Shown here one piece after another: positions 37,479-47,043 of a stretch of DNA of 64,000 nucleotides. Under the pieces are notes generated by a model. That model saw only the letters and a list, made by a program, of their open reading frames with translations. It ran no database searches and was not told where the DNA came from. The DNA comes from Roseinatronobacter sp. S2 (GTDB lineage: Bacteria; Pseudomonadota; Alphaproteobacteria; Rhodobacterales; Rhodobacteraceae), in the NCBI RefSeq assembly GCF_029581395.1, contig NZ_CP121113.1, positions 1,794,001-1,858,000 of the forward strand, written 5' to 3'. Position 1 is the first letter of the stretch, and each line of letters begins with the position of its first letter. The translations under genes were made by a program, and so were the position numbers.

Positions 37479-37547
37479 GCTGCGGGTTGTGTCCGCCGGT
37501 TCGACAACGCAGACTGGCAGGGAAAACCGACCAAGGGAAACCCTGCA

Positions 37548-38786
37548 ATGACCACTCCCGCACTTGATACAGATTTCGTTCGTGACATGTTTCCGGCGTT
37601 TGCGCAGCCCGCGCTGGATGGCCAGCGCTTCTTTGAAAACGCGGGCGGGTCTTATACCTGCAAGCCGGTGATCGACCGGCTGTTTCGCTATTATCATGAA
37701 CGCAAGGTTCAGCCCTATGGCGCTTATGCCGCGTCGCAGGCCGCCGGGGCCGAGATGGACGAGGCGCGCACCCGTCTGGCCGCAATGATGGGCGTGGAGA
37801 GTGACGAGCTGAGCTTCGGCCCCTCGACCAGTGCCAATACCTATGTGCTGGCGCAGGCCTTTGGCGAAATGCTGTCGCCGGGTGATGCGATTGTCGTGAC
37901 CAATCAGGACCATGAAGCGAATTCAGGCCCTTGGCGACGGCTGGAGGCGCGCGGGATCACCGTGCGCGAATGGCAGATCGACCCCGCCAGCGGCCATCTG
38001 GACGCAGACGCACTTTGGCACTTGATAGATGACAAGGTGCGGCTTGTATGTTTCCCGCATTGCTCGAATGTTGTGGGTGAAATCAATCCGGTTGCGCAAA
38101 TCTGTGACGGGTTGCGGCGCGCGGGTATCTGGTCTTGCGTGGACGGGGTGTCTTATGCGCCGCATGGCCTGCCGGATGTGGGGGCGTTGGGGGCAGATAT
38201 CTATCTGTTTTCTGCCTATAAAACCTATGGGCCGCATCAGGGCCTGATGGTGGTGCGCCGTGATCTGGGTGGGCAATTGCCCAATCAGGCGCATTATTTC
38301 AATGCCGATGTGCTTTACAAACGTTTCACACCTGCGGGACCTGATCATGCGCAAATTGCGGCCTGTGCAGGTATGGCAGATTATTTTGATGCGCTGCATG
38401 CCCATCATTTCAAGCAAAGCGCGGGACTGGATGACGCCGCACGCATGGCGCAGGTGCATGACCTGATGCGCGCGCATGAAACGCGCGTGCTGCAACCCTT
38501 GCTGGACTATGTAAAGGGTCGCAATGACTTGCGCCTGATCGGGCCTGAACAGGCGGCTGGCCGCGCGCCCACGGTCGCGCTGGAACATGCCCGTCCGGGC
38601 CTTGAACTGGCCAAGGCCCTTGCCGCGAAGGGGATCATGGCGGGGGGAGGCAGCTTTTATGCCGACCGTGCATTGCAGGGGTTGGGCATCGAACCGGCAC
38701 ATGGTGTGCTGCGGCTGTCATTTGTGCATTATACGACACCCGATGATCTTGACGCGTTAATTCTGGCGCTAGATCAGGTTTTGTGA
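37548..38786 (+). CDS. Class V aminotransferase, SufS/CsdA-like but lacking the catalytic cysteine loop
   Basis: 412-residue PLP enzyme. Cofactor lysine is in FSAYKTYGPHQGLMVV, with NQDHEANSGPW and VDGVSYAPHGLPDVG before it. The fold is that of cysteine desulfurases/kynureninases, but the C-terminal loop that normally carries the R-x-G-x-x-C persulfide cysteine reads GIMAGGGSFYADRA, so it should not be a desulfurase. No suf/isc genes are near. The role may be another C-S or C-N lyase; I cannot name a substrate. Confidence 0.75.
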   Translation: MTTPALDTDFVRDMFPAFAQPALDGQRFFENAGGSYTCKPVIDRLFRYYHERKVQPYGAYAASQAAGAEMDEARTRLAAMMGVESDELSFGPSTSANTYVLAQAFGEMLSPGDAIVVTNQDHEANSGPWRRLEARGITVREWQIDPASGHLDADALWHLIDDKVRLVCFPHCSNVVGEINPVAQICDGLRRAGIWSCVDGVSYAPHGLPDVGALGADIYLFSAYKTYGPHQGLMVVRRDLGGQLPNQAHYFNADVLYKRFTPAGPDHAQIAACAGMADYFDALHAHHFKQSAGLDDAARMAQVHDLMRAHETRVLQPLLDYVKGRNDLRLIGPEQAAGRAPTVALEHARPGLELAKALAAKGIMAGGGSFYADRALQGLGIEPAHGVLRLSFVHYTTPDDLDALILALDQVL

Positions 38787-38855
38787 AAGCGCGCCGGTAA
38801 GAACGCCGCCGTGTGGGGATATGAGTATTTTTAGCAAGATGAAGCTTGAGGCAAC

Positions 38856-40274
38856 GTGACACAGACTTCCCCTGTTATATGGTGGGTTCGGCGGGATTTG
38901 CGTCTGGCTGACAATCCCGCGCTACATGCGGCTGTGTCATCGGGGCGGCCTGTGATTGCTGTTTTTGTTTGCGATGGCCTTGTGGAAACCTTGGGCGCGG
39001 CACCCCGATGGCGCCTTGGGCTGGGGTTGGAGGAATTTGCCAGAAATCTGGAACGTATCGGCGCGCGGCTGATATTGCGCAAAGGGGATGCGGTTGAGGT
39101 GCTGCGTGATCTGGTCAGGCAGACAGGCGCATCAGCGGTTTGGTGGGGGCGGCAATATGACCCTGACCAGATTGAGCGCGACAGGAAGGTCAAGGCGGCC
39201 TTGTGCGACATGGGCTGCGACGCCAAGAGCCATTCGGGCCATTTGCTGTTTGAACCGTGGCAGGTGCAGACGGGGCAGGGCAAGTTCTATCAGGTCTATT
39301 CGCCATTCTGGCGCGCGGTAAAGGATATGGATGTCGCAGCATCACTGCCTGCGCCCAAACAGATACAAGCGCCGGAGCATTGGCCTGACAGCGATAATCT
39401 GGCGGATTGGGGCCTTGGGGCTGGGATGAATCGCGGGGCGGACGTGGTGCGGGCGCATTTGCATATCGGCGAGGATGCAGCGCAGGCGCGGCTTGCGCGG
39501 TTCATGGATTGCAACGTCGCACAGTATAAGGACCAGCGTGACTTTCTGGATCGGGATGTATGCTCTGGCCTGTCGGAAAACCTGACTTATGGCGAAATCA
39601 GCCCGGTTGCAATGTGGCATGCAGGCCAGCACGCATTGGATGCAGGCAAACCGGGGGCCGAGCATTTCCTGAAAGAGCTGGTCTGGCGCGAATTTGCCTA
39701 TCATCTGATCTATCACACACCGCATATCACGAAGCAAAACTGGCGCGAGGGTTGGGACGGCTTCGGGTGGCAGGACACAAACAGCGCTGTGTTGCGCTGG
39801 AAACAGGGCCGCACTGGCATTGATGTTGTGGATGCGGCCATGCGCGAGATGTATGTCACTGGGCGCATGCACAACCGTGCGCGCATGCTGGTGGCATCCT
39901 ATCTTACAAAACACATGCTGGTGCATTGGCGTGTCGGACAGGACTGGTTCGCGCACTGCCTTGTGGATTGGGACCCGGCCGCAAATGCCATGGGCTGGCA
40001 ATGGGTGGCGGGGTCCGGCCCGGATGCCGCACCCTATTTTCGCATTTTCAACCCTGATACGCAGGCGCAGAAATTCGACCCGAAGGCCCGATACCGCAGG
40101 GCCTGGCTTGCCGAACTTAGCAATGCGCCGCCTGACACGGCACTGTCATTCTTCGATGCCTGCCCGCGCGCATGGGGGCTGAGTGCACAGGACAAGCGGC
40201 CAGGTCCAGTGGTCGATCTGGCACAAGGGCGCAAGCGGGCACTGGATGCCTATGAAAAAAATAAAAAATCTTGA
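38856..40274 (+). CDS. phrB: Deoxyribodipyrimidine photo-lyase
   Basis: Light-driven repair of cyclobutane pyrimidine dimers with FAD and an antenna chromophore. 472 residues: N-terminal antenna domain (VIWWVRRDLRLADNPALHAA) and C-terminal FAD domain with FLKELVWREFAYHLIYHTP, GRMHNRARMLVASYLTKHML and the WQWVAGSGPDAAPYFRIFNP block. The start is GTG at 38856. The cyclopropane synthase gene follows closely on the same strand, perhaps in one stress-related transcript. Confidence 0.95.
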   Translation: MTQTSPVIWWVRRDLRLADNPALHAAVSSGRPVIAVFVCDGLVETLGAAPRWRLGLGLEEFARNLERIGARLILRKGDAVEVLRDLVRQTGASAVWWGRQYDPDQIERDRKVKAALCDMGCDAKSHSGHLLFEPWQVQTGQGKFYQVYSPFWRAVKDMDVAASLPAPKQIQAPEHWPDSDNLADWGLGAGMNRGADVVRAHLHIGEDAAQARLARFMDCNVAQYKDQRDFLDRDVCSGLSENLTYGEISPVAMWHAGQHALDAGKPGAEHFLKELVWREFAYHLIYHTPHITKQNWREGWDGFGWQDTNSAVLRWKQGRTGIDVVDAAMREMYVTGRMHNRARMLVASYLTKHMLVHWRVGQDWFAHCLVDWDPAANAMGWQWVAGSGPDAAPYFRIFNPDTQAQKFDPKARYRRAWLAELSNAPPDTALSFFDACPRAWGLSAQDKRPGPVVDLAQGRKRALDAYEKNKKS

Positions 40275-40305
40275 ACATGCGACAGGGACAAGGACCATAT
40301 TGCCA

Positions 40306-41559
40306 ATGCGTGACGACACAATATTATGTGACACCATGATGCCACAGGTTCTGACAACACTTGATAATCAGGAAAACCTGCCGCGTTTTTTTGGCGCGGC
40401 GCATGCGATGGCCATGCGCCTGAACAAGGGGCGGCTGGATGTCACGTTGCCGGACGGGCGTATTTTCCGGTTTCAGGGGCAACAGGCGGGCCATGTTGCC
40501 GCAATAACAGTTCATGATCCCGACCTGTTTGCGCGCCTTGTGCGTGAAGGCGATATCGGGTTTTCCGAAAGCTACATGGAAGGCGGCTGGAGCACGCCTG
40601 ACCTGCAAGCGTTCATGGACCTGATCAATGATGACAACCCGTCGCTGTATGACGAGGTGTTGCCGATGAAACTGGTGCGCGCGGTGGAACGGCTGCGCCA
40701 TTGGATGCGTGCAAATTCCAGGACACAGGCGCGCAAGAACATCGCCTATCACTATGATTTGGGGAATGATTTCTACAAGCTGTGGCTGGATGACAGCATG
40801 ACCTATTCTTCGGCGCTATTCGAGACAGGACAGGAAAGTCTGGAAGCCGCGCAAGAGGCAAAATATGCCGCGATGGTTGACAGAATGGGCGTCAGGGCCG
40901 GTGATAGTGTTCTGGAAATCGGCTGCGGCTGGGGCGGGTTTGCGGAATACGCCGCCGTCAGGCGTGGACTTAGGGTCACGGGGTTGACGATTTCGCAGGC
41001 ACAGCACGATTATGCCGTGGCGCGTATCGCAGCCGCAGGTGTTCAGGACCGTGTCGAGATCCGGCTGCAAGATTACCGCGACACGCGCGGCCAGTATGAC
41101 GGTATCGCGTCCATCGAGATGTTCGAGGCGGTGGGCGAAGCCTATTGGCCAACCTATTTCAAATCCGTGCGTGACCTGCTTAAACCTAGCGCAAATGCGG
41201 TAGTTCAGATCATCATGGTGCCGGATGAGCGGTTTAAGAGTTACCGAAATCATGTTGATTTCATTCAGAAATATATTTTTCCGGGTGGAATGTTGGGCGC
41301 GCCCGGACCTGTGCGGCGGGTGGCCGAGGCCAGCGGGCTGGTCTATAGCGATACCCATGATTTCGGGCAAAGCTATTCAGAAACCCTGCGGCGCTGGCAT
41401 CAGACCTTTACGGAAAAATGGCCCGAAATTTCGGCACTTGGGTATGACACGCGTTTTCGGCGGATGTGGGAATTTTACCTGACATCCTGCGCAGGTGCGT
41501 TTCGATCAGGCAGTTGCGACGTTACACAGCTGGTATTGCAACGACCGACCGAAAGCTAA
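40306..41559 (+). CDS. cfa: Cyclopropane-fatty-acyl-phospholipid synthase family methyltransferase
   Basis: SAM-dependent enzyme that methylenates cis double bonds of membrane phospholipid acyl chains. About 417 residues with an N-terminal lipid-binding domain and a methyltransferase core: SAM site VLEIGCGWGGFAEYA, NIAYHYDLGNDFYKLWLD and SIEMFEAVGEAYW. The ATG at 40306 is a choice; nearby ATGs at 40336/40339 are possible, and the longer frame upstream overlaps phrB. Function within the family (true Cfa or related modification) is inferred. Confidence 0.88.
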   Translation: MRDDTILCDTMMPQVLTTLDNQENLPRFFGAAHAMAMRLNKGRLDVTLPDGRIFRFQGQQAGHVAAITVHDPDLFARLVREGDIGFSESYMEGGWSTPDLQAFMDLINDDNPSLYDEVLPMKLVRAVERLRHWMRANSRTQARKNIAYHYDLGNDFYKLWLDDSMTYSSALFETGQESLEAAQEAKYAAMVDRMGVRAGDSVLEIGCGWGGFAEYAAVRRGLRVTGLTISQAQHDYAVARIAAAGVQDRVEIRLQDYRDTRGQYDGIASIEMFEAVGEAYWPTYFKSVRDLLKPSANAVVQIIMVPDERFKSYRNHVDFIQKYIFPGGMLGAPGPVRRVAEASGLVYSDTHDFGQSYSETLRRWHQTFTEKWPEISALGYDTRFRRMWEFYLTSCAGAFRSGSCDVTQLVLQRPTES

Positions 41560-41635
41560 GCCCCAATGCCAGACCTGCGGTTGTTAAGCTGTCAAACACC
41601 CCGTAGTAAGAACTGGTTGTATAGCGGATGACAGT

Positions 41636-42094
41636 ATGCCGACATTAACCAGATTGGCCGCGGCCATTTTCTTTGCAGCGCTCGCATTTTATGCGGGCGA
41701 AAGCTACAAAGTTCTTTATGAACACCCGCCGCGCCGCGATGATGGCAGTTTGTATCTGGCAGGCATAGCAGCGTTTGTTGGCTGGCGTTTCGTGGGCAGG
41801 AATATCGACGCCAATTTCGTGCAATCCGTATTTCATACGTTGCAAGGTGTTATTCTGACTGTATTTTTGGCCCTGACGCTGTTTGGCAGTTATCATGTAT
41901 TCTGGCGCGGGTATCGCATGCAGTATTCCAATCTGGAAGACGCATTTCTTGGCTTCGTAGGTGTATTTGTGGATCATCTTGTGCGGATGACGGATCTGGA
42001 TTTCATGCTGATGCTGGGCGGCATGATCGTCGGTACCGGAATTGCCCTGACGCTGATTTATCGCTGGGCAGAAGCGCGGCGGTTTGACCGATGA
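41636..42094 (+). CDS. trgA: TrgA family membrane protein
   Basis: 152 residues with about three to four hydrophobic segments (LTRLAAAIFFAALAFYAG, LQGVILTVFLALTLFGSYHV and LMLGGMIVGTGIALTLIY). It pairs with a trgB-type gene that overlaps its end by four bases, the arrangement of the Rhodobacter sphaeroides trgAB tellurite-resistance locus. Biochemical role unknown. Located in the inner membrane. Confidence 0.82.
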   Translation: MPTLTRLAAAIFFAALAFYAGESYKVLYEHPPRRDDGSLYLAGIAAFVGWRFVGRNIDANFVQSVFHTLQGVILTVFLALTLFGSYHVFWRGYRMQYSNLEDAFLGFVGVFVDHLVRMTDLDFMLMLGGMIVGTGIALTLIYRWAEARRFDR

Positions 42095-43209
42095 GCACAG
42101 ATGTGTTCCTGTTCGGCACGTTGCGCCACGACGGGCTAAGGGCTGCGGTCTTGGGGACGCATGTTCCGGCACGTCCGGCCACCGCGCCGGAATTCTTACG
42201 GTTCAATGTATCAGGATACCCTGTGCTGGCACGCGCCGCGACTGAACAGGTCGATGGGGTTCTTGTGACGCTGGATGCTGCCGCCCTTGCCAGACTTGAT
42301 TTCTATGAGGCGCTTTTTGATTATCGCCGCGAAGTCATCACAGTGCTGTCTGATGGTGCGTCGGTTCAGGTGCAGGTGTATGGTCCTGAAGTTGCGCCGC
42401 AGGGTCTGGCGCAGCCTTGGTCATTTTCTGATTGGTGCGCTGGCCAGGCCGATGCGGCTGTAATCGCCACGAGAGAGCTGTTCGCGCTTGGCGCAATCTA
42501 TGCGCCAGAGGCGCTGAAAACCCGCTATCCCATGCTGCTTGCGCATGCGGCATCGCAGATGCGCGCGGGTCAGTCGTCGCAGCCCGCAACCCTGCGCGGG
42601 GATTGGGATCGTGGCGATGTGGTGTCGCGCCAGCGGATGCAACCCTATGCTTATTTCTTCGGGGTTCAGGTTGATGATCTGAGTTTTCGTCGTTTTGACG
42701 GCAGCGAAAGCGAGGTCGTCCGGCGGGCCGCTTTCGTCATGAGTGACGCTGTCACCTTGCTGCCCTATGACCCGAAGCTTGATCTTGTGCTGGTGATAGA
42801 GCAGTTCCGCTATGGCCCCTATGTTCGGGGCGATGTGAATTGCTGGTCGCTGGAACCCATTGCCGGGCGCATTGATCCAGGCGAAACCCCCGAAGAATGT
42901 GCGCTGCGCGAAACACAGGAAGAAGCGCAGCTTCACCTGATGAAAAATGCGCTTGTTCCGGTGGGTGCGTCCTATCCGTCACCGGGCGCGATATCGGAAT
43001 ATCTGTATTCCTATGTCGCGTTATGTGATCTGTCGCGCGCGAATGAAGGGGTTTCCGGTCTGGACACCGAGGCCGAGAATATTCGCAGCCATGTCATACC
43101 GTTTGACCTGCTGATTGCGCTGATTGGCAGCGGTGAAGTGCAAAATGGGCCATTGATTCAAACCGCATACTGGCTGGCCCTGAATAAGGCGCGGCTTCAA
43201 AGGGGCTGA
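42091..43209 (+). CDS. trgB: TrgB-type GGCT-like/Nudix fusion protein
   Basis: 372 residues in two domains. Residues ~1-110 resemble a gamma-glutamylcyclotransferase/AIG2-like fold (VFLFGTLRHDGLRAAVLG, LARLDFYEALFDYRR). Residues ~190-372 are an ADP-ribose pyrophosphatase-like Nudix hydrolase with the box GRIDPGETPEECALRETQEE. Its start overlaps trgA by four bases (ATGA). TrgB contributes to tellurite resistance in R. sphaeroides; the activity of the fusion has to be inferred from its domains (ADP-ribose or related nucleoside diphosphate hydrolysis, and possible gamma-glutamylamine/glutathione chemistry). Confidence 0.83.
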   Translation: MSTDVFLFGTLRHDGLRAAVLGTHVPARPATAPEFLRFNVSGYPVLARAATEQVDGVLVTLDAAALARLDFYEALFDYRREVITVLSDGASVQVQVYGPEVAPQGLAQPWSFSDWCAGQADAAVIATRELFALGAIYAPEALKTRYPMLLAHAASQMRAGQSSQPATLRGDWDRGDVVSRQRMQPYAYFFGVQVDDLSFRRFDGSESEVVRRAAFVMSDAVTLLPYDPKLDLVLVIEQFRYGPYVRGDVNCWSLEPIAGRIDPGETPEECALRETQEEAQLHLMKNALVPVGASYPSPGAISEYLYSYVALCDLSRANEGVSGLDTEAENIRSHVIPFDLLIALIGSGEVQNGPLIQTAYWLALNKARLQRG

Positions 43210-43356
43210 TGGGGACGGTGAGGCCATGGACAAAGCCAGTACCATCAGCAGGCCGCGGGACGGCCCCCCGATGGTGCGGGCCACCTGCGGCCTTTGCTCC
43301 GCACCCTGGGACTTTCCCGATGTCTGCAAAAGGCCGGCTGCGCCCCCCTGACTGGC

Positions 43357-43953
43357 CTAGCCCTGTGCCTTGCGCCACGCGTCCCAGTCTTCGGGTGTGT
43401 CCAGATCGGTAAGTGCGCGCTGGCCTGTCAGCGGGTGCAGATGCGGGGGATGGGCGCGCAGTATTTCGCGCGCGCCCTGATCCCCCTGAAGCGCCTGCAT
43501 CGCCGCAAATAAAGCCTTTGGCAGTATTACGGGATGGCCCGGCACATGATCGGCACTTGCCGCGCGCAGGCAGTGATCGGGGTGTTTTGCCTGCGCATTG
43601 ATCAGCGCGCGAAAATCTGCGGCAGTAACATCGGGCATGTCGGGCAGGGCGATCATCAACGCGCTGGACTGTGTATCGCGTGCCCAACCAGCCGCGGCCC
43701 GCAGGCTGGCGGCCATACCTTCATCTGCGTCGGGTATGCGCAAGATTGTTAGCGGCAAATCAGCAATCACAGCCAGCCGTTCTGCCGCTGACGGGCGCAG
43801 GGTCACGGTAACATCCGGACTTGCGTGCAACGCTTGCATCGCCACATGGCGCAACAAGGCCATGCCGCCCACCTGTTCCAGTAACTTGTCCCCGCCGCGC
43901 ATGCGCCGTGCCAGCCCCGCCGCAGGCAGCACTATGGCGCAGGCGGGGCGCAT
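43357..43953 (-). CDS. MobA/MocA-like nucleotidyltransferase
   Basis: 198 residues with the NTP_transf_3 start ACAIVLPAAGLARRMRGGDK, which differs by substitution from the classical LAAGxSxRMGxxK loop, and the metal-site LMIALPDMPDVTAADF. Family members add CMP or GMP to molybdopterin cofactor; MocA-type is most likely. Its ATG overlaps the livM stop (TGATG), so it is translated as the last gene of the liv operon. This is unusual for a molybdenum cofactor gene. Confidence 0.72.
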   Translation of the reverse strand: MRPACAIVLPAAGLARRMRGGDKLLEQVGGMALLRHVAMQALHASPDVTVTLRPSAAERLAVIADLPLTILRIPDADEGMAASLRAAAGWARDTQSSALMIALPDMPDVTAADFRALINAQAKHPDHCLRAASADHVPGHPVILPKALFAAMQALQGDQGAREILRAHPPHLHPLTGQRALTDLDTPEDWDAWRKAQG

Positions 43954-45257
43954 CAGCGTTCCGGTATCAGGCCACGGGGCGCGAAGCGCAGCATCAACAG
44001 CAACGCCACCCCCATGGTCAGAAGCCGCATATAGGCGGCGGATGACAACAGGTGTTGCTTCAGGTCAGACCCGTCCGCCATGCCAGATGTCACAAGTTCC
44101 ATAAACCAACGCCCCGCCGGTTCCACCTGAACCCACAAAAACCAGATCACGAACGCGCCCAGCACGGCCCCCCAGTTATTGCCGGACCCGCCGACAATCA
44201 CCATCACCCAGATCAGAAAGGTGAAGCGCAGCGGCTCGTAGCTGCCGGGCGTTAGCTGGCCATCCATAGACACCATCATCGCCCCCGCCAGCCCGCACAC
44301 CGCAGACCCCAGAACAAAAATATGCAGGTGGCGTCTGGTTACATTCTTGCCCATCGCGCGGGCGGAAATCTCGTTGTCGCGGATGGCGCGCATCATCCGG
44401 CCCCAAGGGGAATTCAGCGCGCGTTCCGCAAGCCAGATCAGCAGGCCAAGAACAATCAGAAACAGGCCTGCATACCCTAAGCCCGACACCACAGAGGCCG
44501 TTTGCGACAGGCTCCAGCCCAAGGTGTCGGCAAGCGATTGCACCCATGGCAAGGGCTGCAAATCGACGGGGCGTGCAACAGGCCGGTCAATGCCGGTCAC
44601 GTTATTGACGCCGCGCGCCAGCCAGCGTTCATGTTTCAGAACGGCGATGACAATTTCGGATATACCCAAAGTGGCAATGGCCAGATAGTCGGACCGCAAC
44701 CCCAGACTGATCTTGCCCACCACCCATGCAACCCCTGCCGCGAATACTGCGCCCACAGGCCATGCCAGAATGACTGGCATGTTCAGCCCACCCAGATACC
44801 CTTCTGATGCGGGGTTGACCGCTTGCACCGCACTTTTTGCGGGGCCGAATACATAGCTGGTCAGCAAATAGCCCACCGCCAGAACAGCAATCAGTGCAGC
44901 TCCGCGCAGTTTGCCGGGGGTCATGGCCTTGTAAACGGCAACAGCGGCCAGAATGGTGGCAACGCCCAGCATCAACCCCAGCATTACGCCAAGCCCGCCC
45001 GCGGCCCATGCTTCCGGCACAGGGGGTTGCGCAATCAGCACCACAGCCAGCCCGCCCACGGCGGTAAAGCCCATGACACCCACATTGAACAGGCCCGCAT
45101 ATCCCCACTGCATGTTCACGCCCAAGGCCATGATGGCGGAAATCAGGCTCATGTTCAGAATGGTGATCGCCAGCTGGGGGCTTTGGAACATGCCGACCAT
45201 TGCCAGAACGGCCCCCATCAGCGCAAACAGACCCAGATCGCGCGCAGTCAGGTTCAT
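43953..45257 (-). CDS. livM: Branched-chain-type ABC transporter permease LivM
   Basis: Inner-membrane permease, 434 residues and long for LivM. It has an extra hydrophobic N-terminal region before the core ALGVNMQWGYAGLFNVGVMG, SLGLRSDYLAIATLGISEI and the EAA-like NEISARAMGKNVTRRHL. Start and stop overlap the neighbours (ATGA with livH, TGATG with the mocA-like gene). Forms the channel with LivH. Confidence 0.9.
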   Translation of the reverse strand: MNLTARDLGLFALMGAVLAMVGMFQSPQLAITILNMSLISAIMALGVNMQWGYAGLFNVGVMGFTAVGGLAVVLIAQPPVPEAWAAGGLGVMLGLMLGVATILAAVAVYKAMTPGKLRGAALIAVLAVGYLLTSYVFGPAKSAVQAVNPASEGYLGGLNMPVILAWPVGAVFAAGVAWVVGKISLGLRSDYLAIATLGISEIVIAVLKHERWLARGVNNVTGIDRPVARPVDLQPLPWVQSLADTLGWSLSQTASVVSGLGYAGLFLIVLGLLIWLAERALNSPWGRMMRAIRDNEISARAMGKNVTRRHLHIFVLGSAVCGLAGAMMVSMDGQLTPGSYEPLRFTFLIWVMVIVGGSGNNWGAVLGAFVIWFLWVQVEPAGRWFMELVTSGMADGSDLKQHLLSSAAYMRLLTMGVALLLMLRFAPRGLIPER

Positions 45258-46264
45258 AGCACTTTCCCCTTGAAAATACCTGTCGGGCGGAACAGCAGCA
45301 CAATCACCAGAATTGCGAAGGTGACCGCAAATTTATAATCCACCGGCAACAGTTGCATCATGGATGTCGGCTCCAGCCCTTCGGGCATCAGATAGGTGAA
45401 CACGCGCCGCCATGCATAGGTGACGCCCATTTCGGCAAAAGCCACGATATACGCACCCACGATTGCGCCCACGGGTGACCCAAGCCCCCCCAGAATGGCC
45501 GCCGCAAACATCGGCAACAGCAACTGGAAATAGTTGAACGGGCGGAAGCCCTTGTCCAACCCGTAAAGCGTGCCCGCAGTCACCAGCAGCATGCCGGTGA
45601 TCGCCCAAGTGATGATAACCACGCGTTCGGGGTTAATGCCCGACAACAACGCCAGATCCTCGTTGTCGGAATAGGCGCGCATGGATTTCCCCGAACGTGT
45701 GCGGTTCAGAAACCAGAACAGCACCACCATCACAATCAGCGCGGTGACAATGGTTATGGCCTGCGAACTGCGCAGCGCCATACCTTCGGCCAAGCCTGTA
45801 AATTCGCGGAAGTCCCTGACCGAAAACAGGAACCTTTCGCCATCTTCAAAACGCGTTTCGCTAACGCCCATGAACAGGCGGGTAATGCCGTTGGTGACAA
45901 ACATGACCCCAAGCGATGCCATCACAAAGATCATGGGCTTGGCCTTGACGCGGCGGTAGTAGCGGTAAACCAGCCGGTCCGTGATCAGCAGATAGCCGAT
46001 CAGCACCACCATCCCGAAAGGCAGGGCCAGAAGCGCGGTTGGCAGGGGGTGAATGCTGACGCCAAGTGCTTGTAGAAAAAACGTCCCCCCGATAACCGCT
46101 GCCGTTCCCAGCGCCATTGTGTCGCCATGGGCGAAATGGGCGAAACGCAGGATCGAATAGATCAGCGTGATCCCCAGCGCGCCAAGCGCCAGCTGGCTGC
46201 CATAGGCAAGGGCAGGGATCAGCATGAAGTTTGTCACGCTTACAAGCGCGTTTAGCGGTTCCAT
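45254..46264 (-). CDS. livH: Branched-chain-type ABC transporter permease LivH
   Basis: 336-residue permease with the LivH signature YGSQLALGALGITLIYSILR, GDTMALGTAAV and IVGAYIVAFAEMGVTYAW. Overlaps livM by four bases and lies five bases after livF. The substrate is probably a hydrophobic amino acid or related compound; this follows from the family only. Confidence 0.92.
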   Translation of the reverse strand: MEPLNALVSVTNFMLIPALAYGSQLALGALGITLIYSILRFAHFAHGDTMALGTAAVIGGTFFLQALGVSIHPLPTALLALPFGMVVLIGYLLITDRLVYRYYRRVKAKPMIFVMASLGVMFVTNGITRLFMGVSETRFEDGERFLFSVRDFREFTGLAEGMALRSSQAITIVTALIVMVVLFWFLNRTRSGKSMRAYSDNEDLALLSGINPERVVIITWAITGMLLVTAGTLYGLDKGFRPFNYFQLLLPMFAAAILGGLGSPVGAIVGAYIVAFAEMGVTYAWRRVFTYLMPEGLEPTSMMQLLPVDYKFAVTFAILVIVLLFRPTGIFKGKVL

Positions 46265-46269
46265 CCTGA

Positions 46270-46980
46270 TCAGCCCCCCAAAAAGCTTTTGCGCACATCC
46301 GGATCGGCCAGAAGCGCGCGGCCGGTATCGGTGTAGCGGTTTGCGCCCTGCACCATGACATAGCCTTTATCTGCTATTTCAAGGGCTTGGCGTGCGTTCT
46401 GTTCCACCATCAGGATGGATATGCCCGTGCGTGCAATCTCGATAATCCGGTCGAATAATTCATCCATCACAATCGGGCTGACACCTGCGGTCGGTTCATC
46501 CAGCATCAGAACCGAAGGTCTGGTCATAAGCGCGCGCCCCACAGCAACCTGCTGGCGCTGCCCGCCGGACAATTCGCCCGCTGCCTGCCTGCGCTTGTCG
46601 CGCAGAATGGGAAACAGCTCATACACCTGTTCCATCGTTTCATGAAAATCGTCACGGCGGATAAACGCGCCCATTTCCAGATTTTCCTCCACGCTCATGG
46701 ATGGGAAAATGTTACTTGTCTGCGGAACAAACCCCATACCCTTGAGGACACGCGCCTGCGGGGCCAGTCCGGTTATATCCTCGTCATTCAGGCGCACGGA
46801 CCCTTTGCGCAGTTTCAGCATGCCGAACACGGCCTTCATGGCGGTGGATTTGCCTGCACCATTGGGGCCGACAATCACGGCAATCTGGCCTTTATCCACC
46901 GCAATAGTGCAGTCATGCAGAATATCCGCGCCGCCATATCCGCCGGTCATGGCTTCGCCTATCAGAACGGGCTTATCCAT
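46270..46980 (-). CDS. livF: Branched-chain-type ABC transporter ATPase LivF
   Basis: 236-residue ATPase. Walker A GPNGAGKSTAMK, signature LSGGQRQQVAVGRAL, Walker B SVLMLDEPTAGVSPI, and the EQNARQAL switch region typical of LivF. The ATG at 46980 is used; a GTG at 46989 would add three residues. Partner of LivG in the heterodimeric engine. Confidence 0.93.
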   Translation of the reverse strand: MDKPVLIGEAMTGGYGGADILHDCTIAVDKGQIAVIVGPNGAGKSTAMKAVFGMLKLRKGSVRLNDEDITGLAPQARVLKGMGFVPQTSNIFPSMSVEENLEMGAFIRRDDFHETMEQVYELFPILRDKRRQAAGELSGGQRQQVAVGRALMTRPSVLMLDEPTAGVSPIVMDELFDRIIEIARTGISILMVEQNARQALEIADKGYVMVQGANRYTDTGRALLADPDVRKSFLGG

Positions 46981-47043
46981 GGCGCGCACCTTTTGCGTTG
47001 TTCATCTTGCCCCAAATACTCATGCTGTCGGCGCGCAACCACA

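Noticed and set aside
37548..38786. Calling the class V enzyme a cysteine desulfurase (SufS/NifS)
   Set aside because: The catalytic cysteine loop is replaced and no Fe-S assembly genes are nearby.
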